A stretch of 34,759 nt of DNA from Helicobacter sp. MIT 05-5294 (GTDB taxonomy: Bacteria > Campylobacterota > Campylobacteria > Campylobacterales > Helicobacteraceae). A program made the position numbers and the translations under genes. The notes beneath the pieces are model-generated. The model was given only the letters and a program-made list of their open reading frames with translations, was not told the origin of the DNA and did not search any database. The stretch lies in assembly GCF_000765675.1 (NCBI RefSeq), contig NZ_JRPA02000018.1:1-34759 (forward strand), read 5' to 3'. How positions within the stretch are numbered: position 1 is the first letter of the stretch; every line of letters starts with the position of its first letter. Positions 8,723 through 18,030 of the stretch are shown piece by piece.

Positions 8723-9504
8723 TATTTAAAGCTTGTTCCTCCATCAATCACGATAGTTTGCCCCGTTAGCCAAGCACTCGCATCACTATCACACAAAAAC
8801 AAACAAGCTCCCGCAATATCCTCTGGAGCTCCCATACGATTGAGCGGACTTTGTTCTACTACCTTTGCTTTAATCTCTGCAAAATCCGGAAATGCTTTAA
8901 GTGCGTCTGTTTCAATAGGTCCTCCGCTGACTGCATTGACGCGAATATTGTATTCTCCAAGCTCCATTGCGGCGTATTTTACCATTGTTTCTACGGCATT
9001 TTTGGAGTTCCCATGCCCCGCGTAGTTTGGCATATACACGAGATTCCCCGTAGAGCTTAGAGAAATAATGCTCCCGCCCCCTACTTTTTGCATTCGCTTA
9101 GCGGCTTCTTGCGCTCCTACGACAAAAGCAAGAACGGTAGCTGTGTAAATATTATTCAATCCTTTAGGCTTCAATCGCATAAATGGCGCGAATCCTCCCA
9201 CAACACTTTTACCATAAATAATTGCATTGCTGACAAAAAAATCCACCCTCTCAAAATCTTCATCAATTTTTACAAATAAATCTTTATAGGTTTCTGGAGC
9301 TAATACATCAAGAGGATACGCTCTTGCTTTAATGCCAAAGCGCGATTCCACATCTGCGATAATCTTGTTCGCTTCTTCTTGGTTTTTATTGTAAGTAAAA
9401 GCAACATTCACCCCATTTTGCGCGAAACGATAAAGAATCGCTTTGCCGATTCCACGCGTTGCACCACTAATCACTAAAGTTTTGCCCTTAAAGTTTTCTT
9501 TCAT
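8722..9504 (-). CDS. SDR oxidoreductase, FabL-like enoyl-ACP reductase candidate
   Basis: A short-chain dehydrogenase of 260 residues with nucleotide-binding motif SGATRGIG (13-20). Its family in Helicobacter is often labelled 7-alpha-hydroxysteroid dehydrogenase (hdhA). The catalytic region reads YAGHGNSK: Tyr161 and Lys168 are six residues apart, the spacing of enoyl-ACP reductases, and His sits where classical SDRs place Tyr of Tyr-x3-Lys. The segment [18 protein letters not shown] closely resembles the matching part of Bacillus FabL as I remember it. Neighbours dapA (4-base overlap) and pgsA (1-base overlap) do not contradict a role in lipid synthesis. I favour enoyl-ACP reduction over steroid oxidation, but substrate and cofactor are unproven. 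Confidence 0.85.
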   Translation of the reverse strand: MKENFKGKTLVISGATRGIGKAILYRFAQNGVNVAFTYNKNQEEANKIIADVESRFGIKARAYPLDVLAPETYKDLFVKIDEDFERVDFFVSNAIIYGKSVVGGFAPFMRLKPKGLNNIYTATVLAFVVGAQEAAKRMQKVGGGSIISLSSTGNLVYMPNYAGHGNSKNAVETMVKYAAMELGEYNIRVNAVSGGPIETDALKAFPDFAEIKAKVVEQSPLNRMGAPEDIAGACLFLCDSDASAWLTGQTIVIDGGTSFK

Positions 9505-10400
9505 TTTACTACCTCGTATTGACTTAAGATTTTTTCAAGATATTTTAAATTTTGCGCACTTGGTGCAACCAATGGCAAACGATATTCCAAAGTCTCCAAA
9601 AGCCCACTTAGATACATTGCTGCTTTAATTGGAATCGGATTGCTTTCAATAAATAAGGCTTTATTAATAGCATAAAGCTCGTTGTTTAGCTCTCTTGCGC
9701 GGTCGTAATCATGCGACTCTAAAAGCACATGGGTTAATTCTGCGATTTTATTAGGTAGAAGATTAGAAGTAACTGAAATCACTCCAACCCCTCCACAGCT
9801 TAGAATCGGATAATTAATCGCATCTTCGCCACTTGCAATGCTTAAATCTTTGGCATTCATATTTAAATCAATCACTTTTTCAATGCTCCCACTTGCTTCT
9901 TTGACGCCATAAATGTTTGGAATCTCTTTGAAAAGTCTTAGAATCGTTTGGGTTTCTAAATTCACGCCTGTGCGTCCGGGAACATTATAAAGCATAAGAG
10001 GAATACTCACCGCGTTTGCCACTGCTTTATAGTGCAAAAACAAGCCTTCTTGCGTGGGTTTGTTGTAATAAGGTGTAACGCACAAAATCGCATCTGCACC
10101 GCAATCTTGGGCAAACTTCGCAAGTTCAATCGCTTCTTGCGTGGAGTTGCTTCCCGCACCCGCAAGCACTTTTACCTTGCTTCCTTTGCAAACACTCACC
10201 GCCACCTCAATACATTCTTTATGTTCTTTATGACTAAGCGTCGCACTCTCCCCTGTCGTGCCAACAGGCACAATCGCGTCCATACCATATTGAATCTGCC
10301 TTTTGATTAAAGATTCGTATTTTTCTAAATCCAACGCATTGTTTTTAAAAGGAGTAATCAGCGCAGTCATCGCGCCTTTGACTTGATTTGCTACTTGCAT
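9501..10400 (-). CDS. dapA: 4-hydroxy-tetrahydrodipicolinate synthase
   Basis: Condenses pyruvate with aspartate semialdehyde, the first step of the diaminopimelate and lysine branch that feeds peptidoglycan. The 299-residue protein has the Schiff-base lysine in YGVKEASGS (Lys167), the catalytic tyrosine in [11 protein letters not shown] (Tyr138) and the substrate loop [12 protein letters not shown] (about 44-55). These are diagnostic of DapA rather than other class I aldolases. It lies 8 bases after the M16 peptidase gene and overlaps the SDR gene by 4 bases (ATGA). The order M16-dapA-SDR-pgsA is the one I recall from H. pylori. Confidence 0.97.
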   Translation of the reverse strand: MQVANQVKGAMTALITPFKNNALDLEKYESLIKRQIQYGMDAIVPVGTTGESATLSHKEHKECIEVAVSVCKGSKVKVLAGAGSNSTQEAIELAKFAQDCGADAILCVTPYYNKPTQEGLFLHYKAVANAVSIPLMLYNVPGRTGVNLETQTILRLFKEIPNIYGVKEASGSIEKVIDLNMNAKDLSIASGEDAINYPILSCGGVGVISVTSNLLPNKIAELTHVLLESHDYDRARELNNELYAINKALFIESNPIPIKAAMYLSGLLETLEYRLPLVAPSAQNLKYLEKILSQYEVVK

Positions 10401-10408
10401 TGCTTTCC

Positions 10409-11740
10409 TTATTTGCTTAAAGTTAAAATCGTCGCATTTTGAGCCACAAAATACTTTTGCGCCACAGCAACAATATCTTCTAAACTTAGATTATCAAAAT
10501 CTTGTTCAAAATGCAAGAGTGCGTCTAAATCATCACGCACAATATAACTACCAAACAAACTTGCCACACCGCTACTAGATTCCAACTCGTATAAAAAATT
10601 TGTGCGTAAATTCGTTTTCGCTTTTTCTAATTCTGCGACTTTTAATTTCCCTTGTTGGATTTTTTCAATTTCTAACAGAATCGCTTTCTCTAGCTTCTCC
10701 AAACTCACGCCGACATTTGCTAAGCCCATAATAATAAACAACCCATCATCTCTCAAGTCCATATTGTAGGCATAAACCTCTGTTGCAAGTCGTTTTTTAT
10801 CCACGATTTCACTCACCAATGGGCTACTTCTGCCACCACTTAGAATCTCGCTTAATGCGCTTAATGCGATTTGGTCTTTATGATTAAAAGGCGGAATCCT
10901 AAAGGCAAGGGTTAAAATCTCCACCTCACTACTCTTATGCACTTTTACTCTGCGTTCGCCCTCTTGTTTGGGTTCTTGCGTGTGGATTTTAGGAGGAATT
11001 GCGCTTGTATTTGGAATCTTCTCAAAATGCTTTTTGACTTCTTTTAACGCTTCTTTTTCATCAATATCCCCTGCAATCACAACCACCGCATTTTGTGGCT
11101 GATAATAAAGACGATGAAACGCTCTTATGTCCTCAATGCTCCAATTTCTAATATCGTCCATAAAGCCAATGGGCGTCCAATGGTAAGGGTGGTAAATAAA
11201 AGCGGTATTAAAAAGCCTAAAATACAAATATCCCATTGGATTATTATCAGTCCGCCACAATCTTTCTTCTGCGACAACTTTGCGTTCAGGCTGAAATTCC
11301 TCGTCTTTTAGACTAAGATTCTGCATTAATTCGCTAAATAACTCTAAAGACTTTGTGAGATTGTGTGTGCTAGATTTGACATAATAATGCGTGTAATCAA
11401 AACTCGTAGCCGCATTAGTAGAACCCCCAAAACCCTTAACGATTCTATCAAACTCACCTGCTTTTAGGTTTTTGGTAGATTTAAAGTTAAGATGTTCTAA
11501 CATGTGTGCAATTCCACTTTTGCCCATAATTTCATTGCGACTACCGACTTTATAAAATATATCGGTTGTAATAACGCCACTTTGATTTTTAAGCGGGATA
11601 ATCACGACTTCCAAACCATTTTTAAGTCTTGTTTGATAGTGCTTTGGAAGCACGGATTTAGCGGTATTTTCTGCCATTAAAACTCCTATTAAAAAGAATG
11701 GGATACAAAAAATCTTTAAAAGAATGCGTCCAAATCTCAT
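10409..11740 (-). CDS. M16-family zinc metallopeptidase, secreted
   Basis: An insulinase/processing-peptidase family protease of 443 residues. The inverted zinc motif HMLEH (79-83) is present, with downstream glutamates in the region [10 protein letters not shown] to EERLWRTD that can supply the third ligand. A C-terminal inactive M16 domain covers the second half. Residues 1-22 form a signal peptide (a hydrophobic run ending LMAENTA), so it should act in the periplasm. Homologues are often labelled pqqE in Helicobacter, a misnomer because no PQQ pathway is present. Its ATG overlaps the pyrD stop by 4 bases. The substrate is unknown. Confidence 0.92.
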   Translation of the reverse strand: MRFGRILLKIFCIPFFLIGVLMAENTAKSVLPKHYQTRLKNGLEVVIIPLKNQSGVITTDIFYKVGSRNEIMGKSGIAHMLEHLNFKSTKNLKAGEFDRIVKGFGGSTNAATSFDYTHYYVKSSTHNLTKSLELFSELMQNLSLKDEEFQPERKVVAEERLWRTDNNPMGYLYFRLFNTAFIYHPYHWTPIGFMDDIRNWSIEDIRAFHRLYYQPQNAVVVIAGDIDEKEALKEVKKHFEKIPNTSAIPPKIHTQEPKQEGERRVKVHKSSEVEILTLAFRIPPFNHKDQIALSALSEILSGGRSSPLVSEIVDKKRLATEVYAYNMDLRDDGLFIIMGLANVGVSLEKLEKAILLEIEKIQQGKLKVAELEKAKTNLRTNFLYELESSSGVASLFGSYIVRDDLDALLHFEQDFDNLSLEDIVAVAQKYFVAQNATILTLSK

Positions 11741-12810
11741 AAATCTACGCCTATTGCCTCACTGATATGATTAAATCCATCACGCTCTAAGTGGCTTTTT
11801 AAACCCAAATTGATTTGCCTTACCAAGCTTGGACCTTCAAAAATCAGCGCACTTAAAACCTGCACAAGATTCGCACCTAAACGAATCCTTGTATAGGCTT
11901 CTTGCGCATCTGCGATTCCGCCCACACTAATTAATGTAGTTTTTTGGTTTTTGGTTTTCAATGCTAAAGCGATTTGTCTTAACATCTCGCGACTTTTGGG
12001 AGCTAATACTTTCCCGCTGATTCCACCTTTGTCTTTTGGGTGTGCAACAAGACTATAATCTAATGTTGTATTGGTTGCGATGATTCCTTTTGCGCCACTA
12101 TGAATTGCCGCTTCTATCAAGCCTAATGCGGAATCTATCTCTAAATCTGGGGCGATTTTTAGATAAATAGGCTTGTGATAGACTTTGCAAAGCTCTAAAA
12201 AAAGCTCTTTAATGAAATTTTCATTTTGTAAATCACGCAAATTTGGCGTATTAGGAGAAGAAAGATTCACACTCAAATAGTCGCTACTCTGCATAAAATG
12301 TCGCGCCAAACTCAAATAATCCTTAATTGCCTCTTCTTGTGGAGTTGTTTTGTTTTTGCCAATATTAATCCCCAATGGAATCGCAAAAGGAAAGATTTTA
12401 TTCAACCGCGCATTGACCGCACTCACACCTTCGTTGTTAAATCCAAAAGCATTTTGGATAGATTCTTCTTGTATATGTCGCCAAAGGCGCGGTTTATCAT
12501 TGCCACTTTGTGCTAGAGGCGTTATTGCTCCTAATTCCAAATGAGAGAATCCTAAGGCACAAAGCAATTCCACCATTTTTGCATTCTTATCAAACCCTGC
12601 GGCTAATCCGACAGGATTATAGAAGTGCATTCCGTCAATTTCTTGATTTAAAATCGCATCATAAATGCAATTTTTGCTGGAAAAAAAAGATAAAAACGAC
12701 GGAATCTTTGGGGCGATTTTACTACAAAATTCCACGATATTATGGGCTGTTTCTGGATTTGTTTTGAAGATAAATGGGCGCAAGGCGTGATATAGTGTTT
12801 GATGTGGCAT
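11737..12810 (-). CDS. pyrD: Dihydroorotate dehydrogenase, quinone-dependent (class 2)
   Basis: Oxidises dihydroorotate to orotate in pyrimidine synthesis and passes electrons to the quinone pool. The 357-residue protein has an N-terminal extension typical of membrane-associated class 2 enzymes. It also has the FMN motif NPVGLAAGFDKNA, the catalytic serine region VNLSSPNTPNLR, KIAPDLE, and the C-terminal phosphate-binding part ISVGGI with GANLVQVLSA. A good ribosome-binding site (GAGGT) lies 5 bases before the ATG. It is the first gene of a seven-gene operon running to yggS. The 110-base gap upstream contains a possible promoter. Confidence 0.96.
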   Translation of the reverse strand: MPHQTLYHALRPFIFKTNPETAHNIVEFCSKIAPKIPSFLSFFSSKNCIYDAILNQEIDGMHFYNPVGLAAGFDKNAKMVELLCALGFSHLELGAITPLAQSGNDKPRLWRHIQEESIQNAFGFNNEGVSAVNARLNKIFPFAIPLGINIGKNKTTPQEEAIKDYLSLARHFMQSSDYLSVNLSSPNTPNLRDLQNENFIKELFLELCKVYHKPIYLKIAPDLEIDSALGLIEAAIHSGAKGIIATNTTLDYSLVAHPKDKGGISGKVLAPKSREMLRQIALALKTKNQKTTLISVGGIADAQEAYTRIRLGANLVQVLSALIFEGPSLVRQINLGLKSHLERDGFNHISEAIGVDL

Positions 12811-12859
12811 TTTTACCTCAATATTTTAGAAATTTCCGCTGGTTTTAAAAAATTCTGAA

Positions 12860-12865
12860 ATTGTA
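12860..12865 (-). promoter_or_regulatory. Possible -10 box for the pyrD-yggS operon
   Basis: TACAAT on the minus strand, about 50 bases before the pyrD ATG, within a very AT-rich 110-base gap. No clear -35 is seen, which is normal for the housekeeping sigma factor in this phylum. It is the best candidate for transcription of the operon. The assignment is by motif only. Confidence 0.35.
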
Positions 12866-12920
12866 ACATTTTTTAATAAAGTTATGATAAATTTTAAACT
12901 TTTCTTTGCGCTCTTAGATT

Positions 12921-14192
12921 TTACATATCTTCTGCATTTAGCATTGCGCGTGATTCCTCACGCACTCTATCCATACCGATATAAAACTCTTTCATCATAG
13001 ACAAAAATAAATATTTTCCCTTATTGGTTGGATAATACGCATTGCCTTTTTTGATGATATTACCGCTCAAACGCAAAAATGCAATTTCTTTGAATAAATC
13101 CTTTTTCAAATCCGCACCATAGCGCGTTTGGAATCGTTCAATACTTGCTTCTCCCCCAAAAAGCTCTACCATTAAGCGATATTGAAGCTGCGCTTTTTTG
13201 GAGTATTTGCGCTCCCTCGCCACGCCCATTTTTCCGCTTTGGATTCTCTGCGCGTAGGTCTTAAGCGAAAAAGTATTAACATACAATACCCCATCAAGAA
13301 AGCTAAACGAACCCGAACCAATCCCGACATACTCATCATTATCCACGACATACTCGTCAAAAATCTCACTTCCCCTATGCGAAAAAGCCCAACTAGACAA
13401 AGGCACAAAATCATCTGCAAGAGATTCTAAAATCTGCGCATAAAGCCTTGCTTCGTTTTGCAAATCCACTTCTCCAATGGAACGCTTTAAAAGGCTTTTG
13501 ACTGATGGCGAGGACATTAGAGGATAAGTAGTGAGTTGATTAGGAGCAAGTGCGCGGACAATCTCCAAATCTCTAGCTAACATTTCTCGCGTTTGATTAG
13601 GGAAATTAAAAATCAAATCCACATTCAAAATCGGTAGTATCCCGATTGCTTTCTCTAGCTTTTTGCGCACTTCCTCCCCGCTACCAAACTTCTCATAGCG
13701 TCCGATTTTGCGCAGGATTCCATCATCAAAGCTTTGCACACCCACAGAAAGCCTATCAATCCTACCTTTAAACTGCTCTAAAGTCTCTTTTTGCAAGTGA
13801 TTTGGGTCAGATTCACAGGAGACTTCTTGCACATTAAAAAGTGATTTGGCTAAATCAAGCGTTTTGCAAAGCTCATCAGGTAGAATAGAAGTCGTCCCGC
13901 CCCCGACATAGATTGCCTTAAAATCATATCCCAAATCCTTTACTCTTCGCATTTCTTCGCGCAAATTTAAAAAATAATGACGCGCCTTTTCTTCTTGAAA
14001 CAAAAAACGATTAAAGGAACAATAGGTGCAAAGCGTAGCGCAAAAAGGCACATGGATATAAAGCAAATAATTTTTGTTGGGATTGGGTGGCGGGAGGAGA
14101 TTAAGCGCACTTTGTTGTAAGCACAAATAACGATTCGTTGCCCAACGCATTACGCAATTTACAAAACGAGTTGAAAAATTTTGTTGTATCAT
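12921..14192 (-). CDS. HemN-like radical SAM protein
   Basis: A radical SAM enzyme of the coproporphyrinogen III oxidase (HemN/HemW) superfamily, 423 residues. The 4Fe-4S and SAM motif is HVPFCATLCTYCSF (about residues 48-61), and GGGTTSI follows at about 96-102, as in HemN-type proteins. The C-terminal third has the helical HemN C-domain (YSKKAQLQYRLMVELFGG). Candidate roles are oxygen-independent coproporphyrinogen oxidase, HemW-like haem chaperone, or ChuW/HutW-type haem utilisation. The N-terminal lead and YVGGGTTS do not settle this, so I give no symbol. The ATG at 14192 has only a weak ribosome-binding site; an internal ATG at residue 15 is possible. hemD lies 6 kb away, not adjacent. 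Confidence 0.85.
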   Translation of the reverse strand: MIQQNFSTRFVNCVMRWATNRYLCLQQSALNLLPPPNPNKNYLLYIHVPFCATLCTYCSFNRFLFQEEKARHYFLNLREEMRRVKDLGYDFKAIYVGGGTTSILPDELCKTLDLAKSLFNVQEVSCESDPNHLQKETLEQFKGRIDRLSVGVQSFDDGILRKIGRYEKFGSGEEVRKKLEKAIGILPILNVDLIFNFPNQTREMLARDLEIVRALAPNQLTTYPLMSSPSVKSLLKRSIGEVDLQNEARLYAQILESLADDFVPLSSWAFSHRGSEIFDEYVVDNDEYVGIGSGSFSFLDGVLYVNTFSLKTYAQRIQSGKMGVARERKYSKKAQLQYRLMVELFGGEASIERFQTRYGADLKKDLFKEIAFLRLSGNIIKKGNAYYPTNKGKYLFLSMMKEFYIGMDRVREESRAMLNAEDM

Positions 14193-14400
14193 TGATAGTT
14201 TGCACTCTTTATTTAGGATTCCAAAAATAAAATCGGCGATTATAAAAGATATTGTTTGAATAAAACATAAAATTCAAGCAATCTTAACAATAATTCTTAA
14301 CAAAGGTTGAGTTTTTAAATGCTATGTAGAATCCTAAAACAATCCATTCTTTAAGGATTCCAAACGAGTAAATAAAAGAATTTGGAGGACATAAAAATGC

Positions 14401-14424
14401 TTAAAGCACTAAAAAGTGCTTTAA
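14401..14424. terminator. Hairpin terminator downstream of the YjfB-like gene
   Basis: A perfect 10-bp stem (TTAAAGCACT with AGTGCTTTAA) closes an AAAA tetraloop one base beyond the stop of the minus-strand gene at 14426. On the minus strand it is followed by a short T run (GCATTTTTATG), so it fits an intrinsic terminator for that gene. Confidence 0.65.
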
Positions 14425-14425
14425 T

Positions 14426-14635
14426 TTATGCCATAATATCTAGTGTGTTTGCACTTGCATTTGTTGGCTGTGGAGCTGGTGTTGCGCTTTGGGTTTGTGT
14501 TTGCAGATTGCTTTGCGCTCCTTGCATACCATTAATGATTGAACCCATTAAAGCTTCTTCGCTTTCCATTGCTTTTTTTAAGACATTCAAATTTCCACTT
14601 GCTAATACTGCGCTACTATCAATTCCTGATACCAT
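14426..14635 (-). CDS. Small YjfB-type putative motility protein
   Basis: A 69-residue protein with the arrangement of the YjfB putative-motility family: a short N-terminus, a helix containing NLNVLKKAMESEEALMGSIING (residues 15-36), then a low-complexity Q/T/P/A-rich tail. A strong ribosome-binding site (AAGGAG) lies 7 bases before the ATG. Upstream on the minus strand, TATAAT (14686-14691) and an overlapping CGATAT (14691-14696) form -10 candidates. A perfect hairpin terminator follows the stop. Promoter, ribosome-binding site, gene and terminator in 300 bases make a convincing single-gene unit. The family's molecular function is unknown; the link to motility comes from the family name only. 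Confidence 0.75.
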   Translation of the reverse strand: MVSGIDSSAVLASGNLNVLKKAMESEEALMGSIINGMQGAQSNLQTQTQSATPAPQPTNASANTLDIMA

Positions 14636-14685
14636 TACAGACTCCTTGTCGTTTTTTTCATTCCATTGAAATTAAAGAATGTTAA

Positions 14686-14714
14686 ATTATATATCGTCAT
14701 TCTTTATGATTTTA
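14686..14714 (-). promoter_or_regulatory. Overlapping sigma-70-like and possible sigma-28-like promoter of the YjfB-like gene
   Basis: On the minus strand, TATAAT (14686-14691) is a good housekeeping -10. It is overlapped by CGATAT (14691-14696), which resembles the flagellar sigma-28 -10 of this phylum, with TAAA (14711-14714) 14 bases further upstream. The sigma-28 reading is tempting for a motility-associated gene, but the spacing is shorter than the enterobacterial consensus. Confidence 0.45.
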
Positions 14715-14806
14715 TGAGATATAAAATCTTTATTTATTTCCCTTTTATTAATTTATTTTTGCTAAAATAAAATCAATAAAATTATTTTTTTAGGAAAGGA
14801 AAATCC

Positions 14807-17350
14807 ATGAAAAAGCTTTTAAAGGTTTTAGGAATCCTTATTGTTGCATTATCGATTATCATCGGCGGAGTTTTGGCGTGGCTCTTCTCAAGTAGCGGAA
14901 ATGAATTTTTGAAAAACAAAATCACACAAATTGCCAACGAACAAGCCCCTATTGGCTTAGAATTTACCCATTTTAAGCTTGGATTCAACTCCTATGCTTT
15001 TAGCATCACAGATAAGCAAAAATCCCAAATTGCGCTTAATGGAGATTATTCTTTATTTACTCTTAACACCAATGCAAAAATCCACGCAGTCATCAATGAT
15101 TTAAGTCCTTATGAACAACTCATCGGAATCAAACTTAATGGCGGAATCGGCTTAAATGGAGAAATTATCAAACAATCTAGCAGTTTAGATTTCAAAGCGG
15201 ATATTACTGCCTTTAAAAGCACAATCCACGCGGATATTACATTGGATAATTACAGCCCCAAACGCCTTTTCCTAACAAGCCCCAATGGTATTGATGTAGA
15301 ATCTCTCCTTGCCTTTTTAAATCAACCCAAATACGCAAGCGGTAAGCTTTTATTAAACGCAGATATGGATATTTCCAACCTTAGCGCACCAAGCGGGGGA
15401 TTCCAAATCGCTTCTAGTGCGCTTTCTCCTAATGTTTCATTTCTTAACAAAACTTATGGAATCGCATTGCCAAATGATCCTATTAAACTCGCAATTAATG
15501 GACAAGCGCAAAAAGATTCTATCATCACAACCTTACTTGCAACTTCAAGCTATTTAAATCTCAAATCTGATAATTTACAAGCAAGTTTGAAGGATTACGC
15601 AACTAATGGGGAAATCCAAATCAAGCTTGAAAAAATCGGTATGAGTGGAATCATGCTTAAATCCCCTATAATGGCAAATATCAACCTCAAATCTAGCAAA
15701 ATCACAAACCAAGAGGCAACCCTCGCACTCAACCTCATCACCCAGCCTATTTTAGCGCATATTAGCCTACCCAATTATACGCCAAAGGATTTAACGCTTA
15801 GTGCGCAAGATTTGAATCTACAAGAAATCCTAAATCTCGTCGCTAAATACACAAATTCCGCTCCCTATGACGCAAGTGGAATCCTTAGTTTAAATGCCAA
15901 AGTAGATAAGATTGATTTAGAGAATCTCAACTATGATTTAAATGCAAAGCTTAGCGGCACGATTGCAGACTTCAAATATCAAGGAATGCAACTTGCCAAC
16001 AACAACCAACTTAACGCGCAAATCAGCGGGGATTCTAAGAAGCTCAAAGCGCAAATCCAAAGCGATTTGTTTGATTCTAAACTCGCAGCCAATGCTGTTT
16101 TAAACGATTACGCACCCACCAATATAGAATTAGATATTAACAATCTCAATCTGCAAAAACTCGCTAAATTGTTTGATTATGGCGTAACAGGGCAGCTCAA
16201 TGCAAAAGCAAATCTCAAAAACTTTAAGGATTCTAACTTTGATGGTGATTTTGAAGTTAATTCCGACCAAATCACCCTTACCAAAGCAACGCTCAATTCC
16301 TTAAGTGGAATGGATTTCAAACAAGATATTGCCTTAGCATTAAAGGGTAGCGGAAGCCTTAAAAATGGCAATGGAAGCGCACAGATTCAAGCCAATGGCA
16401 AAGATTTGAACCTAGAAATTAGTGATGCTAAAATCAATCTAAAAGATAATGCTTATAGCGCGAATTTCAGCTTCAATACGCCAGAAATTGCCAATATCAA
16501 TCCGCTCTCTTTAGGGTTAAAAGGCGCACTCTCCTTAAAGGGAAGCGCAGGATTGGCTAAAGAAATCCCAAGTTTTAACCTACAAAACAAAGATTTTGGG
16601 GACTTAGACATTCGCCTTGAAAACGAAAAGCTCACTCTAAAAGGCACGGACTTAAATGTGAAAAAGATTGCAGATTTCACCGGCAATGGCAAATTAGTCA
16701 AAGGCGGAATCCTCAATGCAAATGCGGATTTGACCATTAAAGGAAATGACGCGAAAACAATCCTAAAAAACCTCAATGGAATCGCGGAAGTCAATAGTAA
16801 GAATTTGGAAATTTATAGCGTGGATATTGATGGACTTGCAAGTAACTTTGAAAAATCCACCAACATTAGCCTACTAGATGTCGGCGCATTTGTCCTTGCC
16901 GGTCCTCTAGGCATTGCCGCAACCAAAGGAACAAATGTAAGTATGCTAGGATTCAATGCAATAGTAGAATCCAAAAGCCTTATCAAGGAATTAGAAGCGA
17001 AATTTAATCTCAAAAATGGAATCGCAACTGCGCAAGATGTTGCCTTTGCCACAGGTAAAACAAGAATAGCCGCTGTGGGTGCAATCAATCTCAACAACAA
17101 TGCGTTTCAAAATTTCACGATTGGTTTGTTAGATGATAAAGATTGTGCGAAATATTCCCAAAATATCAAAGGCACATTGGAGAATCCAAAGATTGAAATC
17201 ACGCAAACAACAATTTCCACAGCGGTCAATCTCGCCACTTCACTTTTTGGGCAAATCAAAAAAGGAGCGCAAAGCGTGGCAAAACCCGTTATTGGTGAAA
17301 GTGAGCAATGCAAACCTTTCTATCATGGAAGCGTCAAACACCCAAAATAA
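14807..17350 (+). CDS. AsmA-like membrane-anchored protein
   Basis: A large protein of 847 residues with one N-terminal membrane helix (about 5-29). The long remainder should lie in the periplasm and consists of recurring beta-rich units of the type LKxDxxxxxxxLxGxG. The C-terminal third has the AsmA-type pattern (GNGKLVKGGILNANADLTIK, DIDGLASNF, and KFNLKNGIATAQDVAF). AsmA/TamB/YhdP-like proteins form elongated beta-taco grooves thought to carry phospholipids between membranes, so lipid transport or outer-membrane maintenance is the likely role. A strong ribosome-binding site (AGGAAAGGA) precedes the ATG. It heads a five-gene run and overlaps the next start by one base (TAATG). The exact subfamily is not assigned. 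Confidence 0.85.
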   Translation: MKKLLKVLGILIVALSIIIGGVLAWLFSSSGNEFLKNKITQIANEQAPIGLEFTHFKLGFNSYAFSITDKQKSQIALNGDYSLFTLNTNAKIHAVINDLSPYEQLIGIKLNGGIGLNGEIIKQSSSLDFKADITAFKSTIHADITLDNYSPKRLFLTSPNGIDVESLLAFLNQPKYASGKLLLNADMDISNLSAPSGGFQIASSALSPNVSFLNKTYGIALPNDPIKLAINGQAQKDSIITTLLATSSYLNLKSDNLQASLKDYATNGEIQIKLEKIGMSGIMLKSPIMANINLKSSKITNQEATLALNLITQPILAHISLPNYTPKDLTLSAQDLNLQEILNLVAKYTNSAPYDASGILSLNAKVDKIDLENLNYDLNAKLSGTIADFKYQGMQLANNNQLNAQISGDSKKLKAQIQSDLFDSKLAANAVLNDYAPTNIELDINNLNLQKLAKLFDYGVTGQLNAKANLKNFKDSNFDGDFEVNSDQITLTKATLNSLSGMDFKQDIALALKGSGSLKNGNGSAQIQANGKDLNLEISDAKINLKDNAYSANFSFNTPEIANINPLSLGLKGALSLKGSAGLAKEIPSFNLQNKDFGDLDIRLENEKLTLKGTDLNVKKIADFTGNGKLVKGGILNANADLTIKGNDAKTILKNLNGIAEVNSKNLEIYSVDIDGLASNFEKSTNISLLDVGAFVLAGPLGIAATKGTNVSMLGFNAIVESKSLIKELEAKFNLKNGIATAQDVAFATGKTRIAAVGAINLNNNAFQNFTIGLLDDKDCAKYSQNIKGTLENPKIEITQTTISTAVNLATSLFGQIKKGAQSVAKPVIGESEQCKPFYHGSVKHPK

Positions 17351-18030
17351 TGAGAGATTCCACCTTTAATTTCATTCGCAAACAATCCCACAGCATAGAG
17401 GCTAAACTCTTCCTCTGTGGAATCGCATTATTGGCGATTTTTGGGATTGCAATTTTGATTTGTTTGTTTCTCCAAAATGGCTTGGGCGATAAACTCTTAA
17501 GCGTTGGTTTAAGCTCCCTTGTTTTTGGGAGAGCCGCTGGAATCTCTCTAGCTTTGGCATTAGGATTCAACGCGCTTTGGGCTACGATTTTGAATATCTA
17601 CATTGAAAACACAATGGTTGTGATTCTTTATCCTTTGTTTGTATGGAGTGTGCAAGGAATCCGCACTTTTCAAAAAACCGAAAATTTTTTCAATTCTATC
17701 AACGCAATTGCGCAAAAATACGAAAAACTACTCAAACGCTATGGAATCCTCGGCTTATTTTTATTCGTATGGTTGCCCTTTTGGCTCACAGGTCCTATTG
17801 TAGGCGCAGCCATCGGATATTTTATGCGCTTACAAGTTTGGCTAAATCTCTTTGTGGTTTTAAGCGGGACGAATCTCGCAATTGTGTGTTGGGCGTATTT
17901 ATTGGCTCGTTTGGATTCTGAACTTAAATATTTTGGGCAAAACTCTATGTGGGTTCTGCTTGGAATCTTTGTGAGTTTAGCAATCTTTGGAGCATTTTTT
18001 GCAAAATTTAAACAAAAAGGGAAACAATGA
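17350..18030 (+). CDS. Small multi-drug export family membrane protein
   Basis: A membrane protein of 226 residues from the ATG at 17350, which overlaps the upstream stop (TAATG). An in-frame ATG at 17308 would add 14 residues inside the previous gene and looks less likely. About five hydrophobic segments are visible, including LFLCGIALLAIFGIAILICLF near the N-terminus and MWVLLGIFVSLAIFGAFFAKF at the end. The central RYGILGLFLFVWLPFWLTGP, then GAAIGYFMRL, has the look of the small-multi-drug-export family, related to DedA/VTT re-entrant-loop proteins. Neither transport nor substrate can be shown from sequence. It overlaps xth by 4 bases. Confidence 0.75.
   Translation: MRDSTFNFIRKQSHSIEAKLFLCGIALLAIFGIAILICLFLQNGLGDKLLSVGLSSLVFGRAAGISLALALGFNALWATILNIYIENTMVVILYPLFVWSVQGIRTFQKTENFFNSINAIAQKYEKLLKRYGILGLFLFVWLPFWLTGPIVGAAIGYFMRLQVWLNLFVVLSGTNLAIVCWAYLLARLDSELKYFGQNSMWVLLGIFVSLAIFGAFFAKFKQKGKQ

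Noticed and set aside
14398-14669. Plus-strand frame with a strong ribosome-binding site (GGAGGA) and a lipoprotein-like start (MLKALKSALIYAIISSVFAL, then AFVGC)
   Set aside because: It lies antisense to the better-supported YjfB-type gene. Its first codons are the 10-bp terminator hairpin, and after the apparent lipobox the sequence is Cys/Leu-rich and unlike a lipoprotein. The ribosome-binding site is notable, so a small transcript cannot be excluded.
16453-17100. Several minus-strand frames of about 95-113 residues inside the AsmA-like gene
   Set aside because: Leu/Ser/Phe-rich shadows of the coding frame, with no ribosome-binding sites or family motifs.
17308-17349. Earlier ATG start for the small-multidrug-export-type gene
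   Set aside because: It would overlap the AsmA-like gene by 43 bases. The ATG at 17350 forms the usual TAATG coupling and starts closer to the first membrane helix.
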